DNA of 51,380 nt from JAXMDS01 sp043777815 (GCA_043777815.1 JAYWHH010000011.1:1-51380); one strand, 5' to 3'. Shown: positions 6,690-16,701, numbered from the stretch's first letter. Program-made: numbers and translations. Notes: a model not told the origin generated them from the letters alone.

Positions 6690-9431
6690 TTATATAAATG
6701 ATCTTGGATTGATATCAAACTTTACAGACAGATCAGATTTAGATTGGCATTCATCTAATGTATTTAATACAAAGGTTTGAAGTTGTAAAAACTCTATATT
6801 GCCTATAATGAGTATTTTATATCTATATTGACGCTTATATCGTATAATGACGAATGGCGTAGGACCAAAAATTTTATGTGGGGCGCTTTCGCAAGTTGTA
6901 ACGCTATGGGTCGTTTTGTCGTAATTTGCTGTAACGCTTTTAGATATATATTCCTCAACTTTAACCAAAGCTTTGCGTAACGTATGCGAGGCAGATTCAC
7001 ATAAAGCTTGATTTGAACTAGATAATATTATTGCAATACTGTCGTTTGATGGTGGCATGTTATTTTCAATTCTATGCCTCATTTCATTTTTAGCAAACTT
7101 AGTGAAATTGTTTTGCGTAAGTGTTCTTATGAGACTGTGATTAGGAGATGCGGTCTGAATACAAACTTTACCTGGGCTGACCCGCCCAACTCTTCCACTA
7201 ACCTGACTTAACAGCTGAAAATTCTTTTCAAATGAATATAGATCAACGTTACTTAGCGTACTATCAATATCCAGTATTCCAATTAAATTGACATCAGGAA
7301 AATGATATCCCTTTGCAAGAATTTGAGTTGCTATGATAATTCTGTGATGTTTGTTTAATATATTTTGGATGTTTTCATTTATTTGATCCTCTGTTTTCAT
7401 GGTGTCACTACTTATTAATACTGGATTGGCATTTGGAAATTTTTCTGCTATTAAATTCCTTAGTTGCTCTGAACCCATCTGGCCCATTTTTAATTTTTGT
7501 CCACAGGAATTGCAGTTGGGTTGATATGGCTTGCTATACCCACAATGGTGACAGATAAATTTTTTAATTTCATTGTGAAAGATTAAACCGGCTGAGCAGT
7601 CAACGCATTCTAACCTTGAATTGCAGAATGTGCACCAAATACTTCTGTAATAACCTCTTTTATTAAGATACAACATGACCTGATGATCAAGTTTTAAGTA
7701 CTCCTGAATTTTTTCGTCTAACGTGTCTGAAATAATATTTGATGATTTGACTCTAGACATATCTATAACTTCTATTTCAGGCATAGGAATCCCTTTATGT
7801 CTGGTTGTAATTTGTGCAAATTCATATAAACCCAACTTCGCTTTATATAAACTACTCAACGATGGCGTAGCTGACAGTAAACAAATTTTTAGATCTTTAT
7901 CTTGTGAATGAATTAGTTCTAACACTTGTTTAGTATCATATATTTCTTGATCTTCTTGTTTATAAGAATCATCATGCTCCTCATCTACTATGACTAATTT
8001 TAGATTTTTATATGGCAGAAAACTTGCGCTTCTTGTTCCTATAATTACCTTAACTGCCCCCTGCCTGATTTGATTATAAGTTTGTTTTTTCTTGGCTGCC
8101 GAAACTTGTGAGTGCCATACAGCAGGCTCAAGATCAAAAGCTTGCTTGAAACGTCTAAGAACTTGAGAAATTAAGGCTATTTCTGGCAATAGAATTAAAA
8201 CTTGCGGTATAGAATCAATCATAGAATTGTCTTGACTAATTGAGATGTTATGAATCATAGAGTCACCACCCCGCTGACTAATTGGTATATTATGACTAAC
8301 GGAATCTCCTTGCTGCTCAAACTGACTAATTGGTATATTATGACTCACAGAATCTCCTTGACTAATTGGGATGTTATGAATCATAGAGTCGTGCTGCTGC
8401 TCAAACTGAGTAATTGGTACATTATGACTAACGGAATCTCCTTGCTGCTCAAACTGAGTAATTGGTACATTATGACTCATGGAGTCACCACCCCGCTGAT
8501 TAATTGGTAGCTGAGTTAAATAAAGCTGTATTAAGTGAAAATAAACCTCAGTTTTTCCAGACCCAGTAACGCCCTGAATTAAGCATGGCTTGGAAGCTGT
8601 TTTCATTATTTCTAAACATGCTGCCTGATCAACCGACAAATCAGATAAATTACATTTTAAAGGCCATTTTGCATTTGTATCATTAGTTTTTGTATTTGTT
8701 TTTGCTTGTCTTTTTGTTGATTGTTTTACTGTTGATTGATCTGTTTTTGTCTGTTTATCGATTATCTCTTTTAAGTAAATACCATATCTTACTTGAATAA
8801 AGCTTTCATATTGAAACAAACCGAATTGCAATAAGTCTGCCATCAATTCCATTTCTTCACTGCGGAGAAATAGTGCAATTTTCACAATAGACTTTATCTG
8901 AAACGATTTTGTATTTTGCTTCGCTTTATGCTTTTGATAATTAAAAGTTCTCTTAAGGATGGAGGAAAATTTTTGTTGTGATGCCGAAACAACTCTTGTG
9001 GAGCAGGATTGACTATGTTGTTGAGATACATAACCAATGACTATTCCCCATGTTAATTTATTACGTATAGTTATGAGAACTATGGCCCCGATATAGCAAT
9101 TGATTGATTTTATATTTGTTTCTAATCCTGAATCATTGTTCGATTCTAAGACTTTGTTCGATCCTAATGCGTTGCCCGGTCCAAACCCTGAATCATCATC
9201 TACTGTATCTGGATTCTTTTTACTGTTTGTTACATCTCCTTCGCGCTTTATGGCTCTTTCATCGCTAAAAATTGACGTAGCCATACTATCGACCATGCTA
9301 TTGATTGATTTTATAGCGCTATTAGTTGATGTAGGTATATCAGTAGTTGATTTTATAGAACCAATGGTTGACGTTATTTTGTAAGTTAAAATCAATTTAT
9401 CCGTAACTAAGACTTCAATTATATGTTCCAT
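6690..9431 (-). CDS. priA: Primosomal helicase PriA with two repeat insertions
   Basis: 913 residues against about 650-730 usual. PriA reloads the replisome at stalled forks. Core motifs are intact: Walker A QGVTGSGKTEVY (near 285), DEEH box VIVDEEHDDSYKQED (near 484), the double zinc-binding cluster CTFC..CVDC..CHHC..CNSC (about 593-642), and helicase motifs QILAKGYHFPDV and QVSGRVGR. Two stretches have no family counterpart. One (about 17-110) splits the N-terminal DNA-binding domain and is Ser/Thr/Asp-rich. The other (about 307-403, DNA 8222-8510) lies just after Walker A and is built of repeats such as GDSVSHNVPITQFEQQ. Both are in frame, and the conserved blocks are undamaged, so the protein is probably functional. 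Confidence 0.93.
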   Translation of the reverse strand: MEHIIEVLVTDKLILTYKITSTIGSIKSTTDIPTSTNSAIKSINSMVDSMATSIFSDERAIKREGDVTNSKKNPDTVDDDSGFGPGNALGSNKVLESNNDSGLETNIKSINCYIGAIVLITIRNKLTWGIVIGYVSQQHSQSCSTRVVSASQQKFSSILKRTFNYQKHKAKQNTKSFQIKSIVKIALFLRSEEMELMADLLQFGLFQYESFIQVRYGIYLKEIIDKQTKTDQSTVKQSTKRQAKTNTKTNDTNAKWPLKCNLSDLSVDQAACLEIMKTASKPCLIQGVTGSGKTEVYFHLIQLYLTQLPINQRGGDSMSHNVPITQFEQQGDSVSHNVPITQFEQQHDSMIHNIPISQGDSVSHNIPISQFEQQGDSVSHNIPISQRGGDSMIHNISISQDNSMIDSIPQVLILLPEIALISQVLRRFKQAFDLEPAVWHSQVSAAKKKQTYNQIRQGAVKVIIGTRSASFLPYKNLKLVIVDEEHDDSYKQEDQEIYDTKQVLELIHSQDKDLKICLLSATPSLSSLYKAKLGLYEFAQITTRHKGIPMPEIEVIDMSRVKSSNIISDTLDEKIQEYLKLDHQVMLYLNKRGYYRSIWCTFCNSRLECVDCSAGLIFHNEIKKFICHHCGYSKPYQPNCNSCGQKLKMGQMGSEQLRNLIAEKFPNANPVLISSDTMKTEDQINENIQNILNKHHRIIIATQILAKGYHFPDVNLIGILDIDSTLSNVDLYSFEKNFQLLSQVSGRVGRVSPGKVCIQTASPNHSLIRTLTQNNFTKFAKNEMRHRIENNMPPSNDSIAIILSSSNQALCESASHTLRKALVKVEEYISKSVTANYDKTTHSVTTCESAPHKIFGPTPFVIIRYKRQYRYKILIIGNIEFLQLQTFVLNTLDECQSKSDLSVKFDINPRSFI
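8222..8510 (-). repeat. In-frame tandem repeat insertion inside priA
   Basis: About seven degenerate copies of a 30-48-bp unit with cores TGACTAATTGG and ACGGAATCTCCTTGCTGCTC. Translated, they give variants of SVSHNVPITQFEQQGD. They sit between the Walker A helix and the LILLPEIALISQ segment. Unit length stays a multiple of three. Near-identity of neighbouring units suggests recent expansion. Confidence 0.85.
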
Positions 9432-9519
9432 CAGTTTAATATAAGGTTCAATAATTATAATTGCAAAGCTTTGTAGTCAATTTTATCCGCCCCTTTTTTC
9501 TTAAATTGATATCTTATTT

Positions 9520-9600
9520 TTAATTTTATTTTCAATTTGGTTTTCAATTTGGCGTTCAATTTGGTTTTCAATTTGGCGTTCAATTTGGCTTTCAATTTTC
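9520..9600. repeat. TTCAATTTGG(C/T) tandem array
   Basis: Six or so head-to-tail units of about 13 bp, of the form TTCAATTTGGCGT or TTCAATTTGGTTT, run up to the stop of the following gene. The last unit merges with the gene's end (TTCAATTTTCATCATCC), so the array may have grown from that tail. Confidence 0.75.
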
Positions 9601-9601
9601 A

Positions 9602-11473
9602 TCATCCACTCCTTGAAACTTTATAAACCCTTGTTTTTTTATGTAATTTCCAATGCCGTTTCTTCCGTTGATGATTTCTTTTGCTATCTAAAAACGTTAT
9701 ATCCGAATAAGTCGGTATCTTGCTGGTGGAATGAGTTGGCATCTTGCTGGAAAGTGGACCCGCATTGCTTGCGTTTAAATTGTGAGGCCTAAGAATCTCA
9801 ATCTTTGGTGTTGATTGTGTTGGCGCCTGTGCTTTTGATGTTTCTTGTATTGTCGCTTGGGTCTTTGATGTTTCTTGCGCTTCTACTTGGGCTTTTGGCG
9901 ATGCTTGTATTTCTACTTGGGTCTTTGATGTTTCTTGTGGTTCTACTTGGGCTTTTGGCGATGCTTGTATTTCTACTTGGGCGCTTGATGTTTCTTGCAT
10001 TAGCGGCTGGGCGTCTGGTATTTCTTGTGTTGGCGTCTGGGCCTTTGGTACTTTTTGTATTGTCGTCTGGGCCTCTTGCGCTTCTACTTGGGTCTTTGGC
10101 GCCTGAGCTTTTGATGTTTCTTGTGTTGGCGCCTGAGCCACTCTATCCTGATGAAGATTTACATCTCTGACCTGATGTGCGATTTTATACGTTAAATTGA
10201 ATTCCCCTTGAATAATTCTGGTAGTTTGTTTATATAGAAAAGCTGCACTTTTATCATGCTTATGTTGCGTGACTTGTTTAAGCGTCGACCGATTAACTGG
10301 ATTTGTTTCAAATTCTGCTTCATTTTTAGTGTGCTTAATCCCCAAGGCATCATTCTTGTATGAATTATTTGGGTCATGGGAGCGGGCATTGTTGGGGATC
10401 GGGCCGTCGGCGCGGGTATTATTGTTACCAAAGGCACCATTTCGGAATGAGTCATTGGCAGGGATATTGTTGGACAAAGAGTCATGGGAGCGGGTATTAC
10501 TGGAAAAAGCACCATTTCGGAATGAGTCATTGGCAGGGATATTGTTGGACAAGGAGTCATGGGTGCGGGTATTGTTGGGGAGCGGGCCGTCGGCGCGGGT
10601 ATTATTGGAGCAGAAGTTGTAAACTCCGGTATTATTGTTACCAAAAACACCATTTCGGACCGGGTCATGGGAACCATTGTTAGGGAGTGGGTCGTGAGCA
10701 CGAACATTGTTGGACAAGGAGTCATGGGTGCGGGTATTGTTGGGGAGCGGGCCGTCGGCGCGGGTATTATTGGACAAAGAGTCATGGGAGCGGGCATTGT
10801 TAGGGAGTGAGTCATTGGCAGGGATATTGTTGGACAAAGAGTCATGGGAGCGGGCATTGTTGGGAAATAAATCATCAGCACTTATATTATCGCGAAGAAA
10901 AGATTTTAGGATAAAGTTAAGTTTATTTTTCCAATTATCTTGAGGAAACTTGTTATAATACCTTTGATTAAAATTCATGTCGGATAATTTATCGTTGGAG
11001 CCAAATTGATTAGAATTCATGTCGGATAATTTATCGTTGGAGCCAAATTGATTAGAATTCATGTCAGATAATTTATCGTTGGAGCGAAATTGATTAGAGT
11101 TCATTTCAGACAACTCATACATTAACTCATTTCTGAGAAGAGCTTTTTGCATAATAAAAGCCAACATTTTCTTGACTTGCATTCTTTTTCTTACAGGTTT
11201 TTCTTTGGTCCTTATTAAATCTAAAACATCAGCAATTTCATTTAAATTTAACATTCCACCTAAATCATCTTCTAAAGAATCTGCTGTATTGTCTATACAT
11301 TGATCTATTTTGCGCGGTCTTTTTTTATCATGAAGTTTGAATAAAATTATCGATAATTCTTTTAGAGCCCTGATGGTTTTGACTGTGTCTCCGCTCCTTT
11401 GGCCAATTTGAATTGTTAATTCATCCAATAGTTGGCTCAATAATTTTTCTAATTTTATATACTGATCTTCCAA
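9602..11473 (-). CDS. Large repeat-rich protein, function unknown
   Basis: 623 residues; I recognise no family. Residues 1-120 look folded and helical (MEDQYIKLEKLLSQLLDEL..., then KEKPVRKRMQVKKMLAFIMQKALL). The rest is low complexity in three blocks: units of 14 residues (DKLSDMNSNQFGSN) at about 125-170; Asn/Asp/Ser-rich units such as NNIPANDSLPNNARSHDSLS at about 200-390; and Ala/Gln/Thr/Pro-rich units such as TSKAQAPTQ at about 445-560. The tail is basic (KRNHQRKKRHWKLHKKTRVYK). No signal peptide or membrane span is seen. The repeat region also keeps long open frames on other strands, which are shadows of its periodicity. Repeat DNA is locally GC-richer (GGCACGGGTATT-like units). It lies 170 bp downstream of where priA begins; no link is implied. 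Confidence 0.7.
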   Translation of the reverse strand: MEDQYIKLEKLLSQLLDELTIQIGQRSGDTVKTIRALKELSIILFKLHDKKRPRKIDQCIDNTADSLEDDLGGMLNLNEIADVLDLIRTKEKPVRKRMQVKKMLAFIMQKALLRNELMYELSEMNSNQFRSNDKLSDMNSNQFGSNDKLSDMNSNQFGSNDKLSDMNFNQRYYNKFPQDNWKNKLNFILKSFLRDNISADDLFPNNARSHDSLSNNIPANDSLPNNARSHDSLSNNTRADGPLPNNTRTHDSLSNNVRAHDPLPNNGSHDPVRNGVFGNNNTGVYNFCSNNTRADGPLPNNTRTHDSLSNNIPANDSFRNGAFSSNTRSHDSLSNNIPANDSFRNGAFGNNNTRADGPIPNNARSHDPNNSYKNDALGIKHTKNEAEFETNPVNRSTLKQVTQHKHDKSAAFLYKQTTRIIQGEFNLTYKIAHQVRDVNLHQDRVAQAPTQETSKAQAPKTQVEAQEAQTTIQKVPKAQTPTQEIPDAQPLMQETSSAQVEIQASPKAQVEPQETSKTQVEIQASPKAQVEAQETSKTQATIQETSKAQAPTQSTPKIEILRPHNLNASNAGPLSSKMPTHSTSKIPTYSDITFLDSKRNHQRKKRHWKLHKKTRVYKVSRSG

Positions 11474-11878
11474 AATTGGTAGCCTACAAAGATATCAATA
11501 TAGTACTACTTCGCAGGCGTCCTACTAAGTAGATTTATTTTATTAAAGTAATTTATAAAGTGTTTTATGATGATAAATATCGGATAAAGTAATTTATAAA
11601 GTGTTTTATGATGATAAATATGGAGTGACGATGTTCTTCTACTTACATTCTTTAGTTTCATCAAATAGTTTTATAACTAATGTTAGTTGTGATTATCAAC
11701 ACCAATTTATATGATAACAGAAAGTCGTTTCTTAGAATTCTTATATCGTTTCATAATTAATGTTAGCTTCAGCCACGCTATTAACTGGATAACAAAGGAA
11801 TGTTTTTTAATCAGATGATATAACAAAGGATTTGTTTAAATCAGATGATAACAAAAGATTATTAGGGGCTCTTTTGGT
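11474..11878. repeat. Spacer with a 37-bp direct repeat and decayed echoes of the barrel gene
   Basis: A near-identical 37-bp unit (TAAAGTAATTTATAAAGTGT...) occurs twice at 11544-11622. At 11656-11700 the string ACTAATGTTAGTTGTGATTATC resembles the coding tail of the barrel gene at about 11900-11925, and 11745-11790 is a poorer copy. These read as old tail echoes. No gene is supported. Confidence 0.55.
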
Positions 11879-13261
11879 TTAGAACTCGAATATAGCTCCG
11901 TAACCGATGTTAGTTGTGAATACGCCGCTATCAAGCTTTATTGCTTGTTCCCCAACTGGCTTAATTGTGGTACCTTGAGTATATTGAATATCAAGTCTGA
12001 AAGTATGTCTAACATAATCAAACTGATTTCTTTTTAACTCTAAACCTAAAGTAAATTTACCACCGAAAAGAATCTCAGGATCGCCAAATTTTCTTTCAGT
12101 TGACATAGCTTTTGAAGTATCAGGAGTAAACCAAGAAGCCATTGCTGATAAAATATTAGCATCTGAATAAGATAGTCTAGAAACTTCTGCGCTAAGACCA
12201 GTAATAAGTCTTATAGATGGATTTATAGAATAATCTAATTTAATACCTAGTTCACCAAACAAACCATATCTGCTATATTCTTTGGTTGCACCTATTAATG
12301 CTGAAGCCGCCTCTCTAGCGCTGCCAGACAAACCTGCTAAGGATTCTAAGGTTGGTTTTAAATATATTAAATCTGTTCTTAAGCCGGTTCCTACTACAGC
12401 GCTAGCAGAAAACTTTTTACATTCACTTGTCCAAAATTTGTACCCAGCACTTAAACCAACTGAACTAGTAACTACTTGATATGTATAAACAGCTTTAGGG
12501 GTTTGTTTATAAGCGTCAATTGCAGCTTGAATGCTAGGAAGTATATCTCTTGTAAAGTTAGGTGTATCCGCATCAACAACTACTGCATCTTTTATATTAT
12601 CAGGAACAGTAGCTAAAACAGTAGCTAATAGTCTTTCTGCTTCTGCACTACCTGTAGCTTTAGGATCAAGTTTAAATTCTCTTAACGCTTTATAAGCATC
12701 TTCATTATCAAAATTTATCACACCAATAAGTGGGCCACGTATTCCATTTTTAATATCGTTCAAAAATTTAGAGGCGTAAGCGCTTGGTACAAAATCGTTA
12801 ATAAAGTTTTTACCAAATTGGGCTGCATCATTAGCATTCATTCCATTAAAAATCTGATTTCTTGCTGGATCTGACAATACAGCGTTAAGGCCACCGATTG
12901 TAGCTTCACCTTCAGCTTTTGCAGTATTTTTTGTTAAGAATGAATAACCTAAAGACACTCTAGGAATATCAATCCAAAATCCCATTTCTTCCTCAGTAGG
13001 AGCTGGTGTAGGATGTGGAGCGACAGAAATAGTTCTGTGAGTTTCACTAACAGTAGTAGTGTCACCATATTTTATGCTAGGTGGCACATAACCTTCTGAA
13101 GCATGAAGCTTTGATCCCAAGTTTTGATGTACATGCTTTTCAGTTTTAGTGACTACACTTGCACTATTTTGTTTAATTCTAGACGTTGGCGCAGCAAATG
13201 CACTAGATAATAAAGTTGTGGCTAAAATAGCTACTGGAGCGATTCTTGTTAGAGCTCTCAT
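11879..13261 (-). CDS. Outer-membrane beta-barrel protein (porin or surface-antigen type)
   Basis: 460 residues. A clear signal peptide, MRALTRIAPVAILATTLLSSAFA, has cleavage expected after residue 23. The mature part alternates polar and hydrophobic residues in beta-strand-like segments (VSLGYSFLTKN, GLFGELGIKLDYSIN, IRLITGLSAEVSRLSY, FTLGLELKRNQF, HTFRLDIQYTQ) and ends GYGAIFEF, with the terminal Phe expected for BAM-dependent insertion. It is therefore an outer-membrane barrel of about 10 or more strands; whether pore, adhesin or antigen is not readable. A charged loop region of about 150 residues (130-280) could be surface exposed. Base composition is somewhat less AT-rich than the A/B families, as expected for a highly expressed gene (my inference). 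No close neighbour on the same strand suggests an operon. Confidence 0.8.
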   Translation of the reverse strand: MRALTRIAPVAILATTLLSSAFAAPTSRIKQNSASVVTKTEKHVHQNLGSKLHASEGYVPPSIKYGDTTTVSETHRTISVAPHPTPAPTEEEMGFWIDIPRVSLGYSFLTKNTAKAEGEATIGGLNAVLSDPARNQIFNGMNANDAAQFGKNFINDFVPSAYASKFLNDIKNGIRGPLIGVINFDNEDAYKALREFKLDPKATGSAEAERLLATVLATVPDNIKDAVVVDADTPNFTRDILPSIQAAIDAYKQTPKAVYTYQVVTSSVGLSAGYKFWTSECKKFSASAVVGTGLRTDLIYLKPTLESLAGLSGSAREAASALIGATKEYSRYGLFGELGIKLDYSINPSIRLITGLSAEVSRLSYSDANILSAMASWFTPDTSKAMSTERKFGDPEILFGGKFTLGLELKRNQFDYVRHTFRLDIQYTQGTTIKPVGEQAIKLDSGVFTTNIGYGAIFEF

Positions 13262-13775
13262 ATTTATTTTTATATTTTAATTCTGTAACTATTCTAGCAT
13301 ATATGTTGCTTTTAAAAACTACAAATCGATTTAAAAATCTTTAGATTAAAAATATAAAGATTGAAATTGTGATTAATAAGATACAAATCTCATATAATTT
13401 GTACTATTACAGTGGTGTTTAGGTATAAATATTGATTGCCTTGGAGCTTTGGCGCACATTGATTGTTGCCTTAACGAAGTGACGAACAAACTACGAACGA
13501 AATGACGCAGTATAAAAAAACTACGAACGGAAGTGAAAAATTATTTACAAGAAGTTCTAAAAAAATATTAAATTCATATTCATTTAAACTAATGAGCCCA
13601 TGAAAAAAGAATTGGATGAACGAAGTACAGAATAAACTACGAACGAGGTGACGAGGTGACGAGGTGACGAGGTGACGCAGTATAAAAAAACTACGAACAA
13701 AGTGAAAATTACTCAATTTAGGCTATAGATAAAAAACTACGAACGAAGTGACGAGGTGAAGCAGTACAGAGCAAA
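13262..13775. repeat. Spacer built from (A)CTACGAACGAAGTGA repeats
   Basis: 13262-13430 is plain AT-rich DNA. From about 13470 the motif CTACGAACGAAGTGA recurs about seven times, with inner GACGAGGTGAC runs (four in tandem near 13645-13680). The copy at 13528-13558 continues AAAAATTATTTA, exactly as the last codons of the neighbouring lipoprotein gene do, so the array was seeded by that gene's 3' end. An 81-codon minus-strand open frame here is repeat sequence only. Confidence 0.75.
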
Positions 13776-15224
13776 CTACGAACGAAGTGAAAAATTATTT
13801 AATGCAATTTTTATTGACTTTCTTCTATAGTTAACTTTACTTACACGTAATTTTCTTGACAGTTTATTATTAAATGAAAGTGGCTTCATGTTAAGATTGT
13901 CTTCATAATTTTCAAATGCATAAGTAACTAAGTTTTTATTATCTTCAGCAGAGGATAGTTGATATTTTTCATTATATTCATCAAGCCTATTATTAATTGC
14001 ATAGTCATCAAACCTATTATTAAATGTGTTAATGCCAGCAGTATTTTCTTTATTATTAAGTGTGTTAATGCCAGTAATTAAAATTGGATCCTCGTTAGCA
14101 GTGTACATGACGCTTGATGAAAGTTCATTCTCTATTATTTTATGCATCGACCCTTGTGGAAATTGATTTGGGACTGAGTTAAAATTTGATTTATTTTGAC
14201 CTGGAGTTGATGAATGTCCATACTCTTTATTGATTATTTTATAAATTGAATTTTGTGGAAATTGATTTGGAATTGAGTTAAAATTTGATTTATTTTGACT
14301 TGAAGTTAATGAAGAATCGGGGTCAGTTAATAAACTATAAGACCTTGATCTTAAAGATCTATCTGCAATGCGTTTGCTTTTTTTGCGCCATGGATTGCTT
14401 CGTAAGTTTGTAGTAACGTAAGATTGTTCGTGTATATTGTGTTCATTTGAATACAGTGAACTTGGATTTTTATTAGAATAATGCGTAATTGATTCTGGAT
14501 TTTTATTAGAATAATGCGTAATTGATTTTGGATTTTTATTAGAATAATGCGTATTGGTATTGTCACCCTCATTGTTTGAAGATGTATCAGTGACTTTTTC
14601 ACTTGCATGCAAATCATAACTTCTAAAATTCTGAGGAGTATAATTCCTATTACGATGCAATCTATCACTCTCATCGTTTGAAGATGTATCAGTGACTTTT
14701 TCACTTGCATACAAATCATAACTTCTAAAATTCTGAGGAGTATAACTCCTATTACGATTCAATTTGCCACCCTCATCGTTTGACGTGTGAAAATTCTGTC
14801 TAGATGTTTGCTGTCTTCCATTCGCCATTTGGCTAGTTGGTGACATTGATGACATAGAATTCATGTTTTGATTAGTTGGCGACGTTTGAAATGTAGAATT
14901 CATGTTTTGATTAGTTGGCGACGTTGGCAATAGAGAATGTTCTCCTCCGTCCATACTTCTATATACATTTTGATTATGTATTTCTGGATAATATTTTTCA
15001 TTTTCAATCGCCTCTCCTACAGACCTTCCTCTACTATTGTATTTTGCTTTTTCTATGTATTTTTCGTTATACAACGGCATGTATTTTTTTTTGAAGTTTT
15101 GTTTAGTGTTAGGTCTAATAAAAGGAGAATTAGTAGTACCGCGACTTTGTTGCTTTTGACAATTAGCTAAAAAAAACAATGTGACGAAAAACGAACAGTA
15201 AGTAATATACTTTATGATGTACAT
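13776..15224 (-). CDS. Repeat-rich putative lipoprotein
   Basis: 482 residues. The N terminus MYIIKYITYCSFFVTLFFLANCQ is a short lipoprotein-like signal: hydrophobic core, then LANC with Cys22 as the likely lipidated residue. Asn at -1 is atypical (Gly, Ala or Ser expected), so lipidation is probable, not certain. The rest is polar and Ser/Asn-rich with tandem units: TSPTNQNMNS (about 100-125), a 39-residue pair containing NYTPQNFRSYDLHASEKVTDTSS, three HYSNKNPES units, and a pair around SQNKSNFNSIPNQFPQNSIYKII. It ends in a basic strand-like segment (RKLRVSKVNYRRKSIKIAL). I do not recognise a family; an envelope or surface protein is a fair guess. Confidence 0.65.
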   Translation of the reverse strand: MYIIKYITYCSFFVTLFFLANCQKQQSRGTTNSPFIRPNTKQNFKKKYMPLYNEKYIEKAKYNSRGRSVGEAIENEKYYPEIHNQNVYRSMDGGEHSLLPTSPTNQNMNSTFQTSPTNQNMNSMSSMSPTSQMANGRQQTSRQNFHTSNDEGGKLNRNRSYTPQNFRSYDLYASEKVTDTSSNDESDRLHRNRNYTPQNFRSYDLHASEKVTDTSSNNEGDNTNTHYSNKNPKSITHYSNKNPESITHYSNKNPSSLYSNEHNIHEQSYVTTNLRSNPWRKKSKRIADRSLRSRSYSLLTDPDSSLTSSQNKSNFNSIPNQFPQNSIYKIINKEYGHSSTPGQNKSNFNSVPNQFPQGSMHKIIENELSSSVMYTANEDPILITGINTLNNKENTAGINTFNNRFDDYAINNRLDEYNEKYQLSSAEDNKNLVTYAFENYEDNLNMKPLSFNNKLSRKLRVSKVNYRRKSIKIALNNFSLRS

Positions 15225-15786
15225 AGGTGGAAATTTTTTTTATCAAGAAAATATATAACAATATATCTCACACATTAAGTCTTGAAGCAAAAATAATCCT
15301 AAAGTATAGAACTTTATTGTTTATGATGCATCAATGTATACCGTATGAGTTGTAAAAAAAACTTTCAGTTGTTAAAATTGGATTTTTTAGAGTAAAAAAA
15401 CAACTAGATTTTGAGTTCAAATTGTATAAATTTGTGTTTTATTGCGGGGCAGGTCAGTGGAGAGCTTAATCTTTTGTGTTTATTGAACATGATGGCGCGG
15501 GGATAGATCGGAACGTGGGCGACACGGAACAGTTCAGGGAGAGACGCGGGACTAGAGCTTGGAAGCCCTAATCTTTTGTGTTTATTGAACATGATGGCGC
15601 TGGGCGAGGTCGGCACGGGTCGAGTTTCTTGCAAATGAAAACTGAAACTGATGAAATGCATAAAACTAAACAAACATCATGAAGTAAAAGTCGCACAATA
15701 ATGAAAACCACAACTGATGACTAAACAAACATCATGAAGTATAAGTTCTGCATTAATGAATATTTTCAACTTTGATTAAAGATATA
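15225..15786. repeat. Spacer with GC-richer duplicated segment
   Basis: 15440-15625 holds two copies of a unit of about 105 bp with the shared core TTTTGTGTTTATTGAACATGATGGCGC, in DNA clearly GC-richer than its surroundings. An 89-codon minus-strand frame spans it (15404-15673; repeated AIMFNKHKRL) but has no other gene-like feature. 15664-15745 holds two copies of ACTAAACAAACATCATGAAGTA. The rest is AT-rich with no gene seen. Confidence 0.65.
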
Positions 15787-16701
15787 TTATTTCTTAATAT
15801 TCTTTTTAGTAGACTGAGCTTTAGTAGGTTGATTAGGTTTTTTAGATTTGTTAATTTTTTCACGCAATTCTGTGATTTGATGCTGTAATTGTTTATGTGA
15901 TTTAGGATAATCGGTCTTTATTTTGTCTAAAAGCTTAATAGCCGCATCATTTTCACGTTTTAAATGAGAAACTTCTGCCAATTTTAGAAGTAACATAGGT
16001 TTTTTTTCGCCAGATTTTGATGCCTTAAAACTTCTTATGTAATTAAGTGATGCATTATCTAAATATTCTTTAAATCCGCTTGAAGATTTATTGGTTTCTA
16101 AGGTTATTAAAAGATAATATATCTCCCCTAACCAAAAATGAGCATCGCCTAAGTTGGAACTATTGCTGTTCGTGTCTATAAAACTTTCAAAATCTTTTCT
16201 TAATTTCAAAGCTTTATCTTTCTTGGCTGAGGATGAAGTTTCAGAGTTAATGTCTTTAAAATCGGCAACTAGAGTGCTATAATCCAAAACTTTCGGCTTA
16301 GATTCTGTAAATTTCTTAAATTTTTCCTCGTTTTCAACCCTTTTATCTTCAGTCTTTTCATCTTTACGCTCCATCTTATCTAAGTTAACAGATTCCATCT
16401 CGTTCATAGAATCTCTTTTTTGTGGCTTTTGGGATTGGTAAACTGAATTAGCTAAAGTGCGAAAGCTTTTTTCCAGATCTTGTACTTTGTTTTCTAAATT
16501 ATTGATTCGATTTTGTAAACCATCATTATATTCACTAGACGCCTCAAAAGAGTGTGATCTTTCCGCTTCATCGCTCCCTAAGCTAGGTGAAAAAATTGTA
16601 GAGGATGCCAAAATCATATAGGCTGCTCTTTTAATTGACATAATAGAACAAATTTTATTAAACAATTTTACCACGGTTTGAGATAAGTCAGAAGTTTGCA
16701 T
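15787..16701 (-). CDS. cpoB: CpoB/YbgF-like periplasmic TPR protein
   Basis: 304 residues as an open frame; starting at Met21 (16641) gives a better signal peptide (MSIKRAAYMILASSTIFSPSLGS), and I prefer that start, although no Shine-Dalgarno is clear for either. CpoB coordinates outer-membrane constriction (Tol-Pal) with septal peptidoglycan synthesis. Matching features are a coiled-coil segment after the signal (NRINNLENKVQDLEKSFRTL, about 65-85) and C-terminal TPR-like repeats with the family hallmark GDAHFWLGEIYYLL (about 187-200), then LLKLAEVSHLKRENDAAIKLLDKIKTDYPKS. The linker is Lys/Glu-rich and the C terminus very basic. tolB or pal are not in the window. The upstream sequence is copied into the family A spacers. 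Confidence 0.7.
   Translation of the reverse strand: MQTSDLSQTVVKLFNKICSIMSIKRAAYMILASSTIFSPSLGSDEAERSHSFEASSEYNDGLQNRINNLENKVQDLEKSFRTLANSVYQSQKPQKRDSMNEMESVNLDKMERKDEKTEDKRVENEEKFKKFTESKPKVLDYSTLVADFKDINSETSSSAKKDKALKLRKDFESFIDTNSNSSNLGDAHFWLGEIYYLLITLETNKSSSGFKEYLDNASLNYIRSFKASKSGEKKPMLLLKLAEVSHLKRENDAAIKLLDKIKTDYPKSHKQLQHQITELREKINKSKKPNQPTKAQSTKKNIKK

Noticed and set aside
8222..8510. Rickettsia palindromic element inside priA
   Set aside because: The insert is a set of tandem direct repeats and is not a single palindromic unit of 100-150 bp.
10192..10881. 229-codon minus-strand frame rich in Pro/Thr/Met
   Set aside because: It overlaps the repeat block of the 9602-11473 gene in another frame; periodic units without stops keep it open.
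15404..15673. 89-codon minus-strand frame with repeated AIMFNKHKRL
   Set aside because: It spans two copies of a 105-bp DNA repeat in a GC-richer patch and shows no gene-like start or homology that I can see; kept only in the spacer note.
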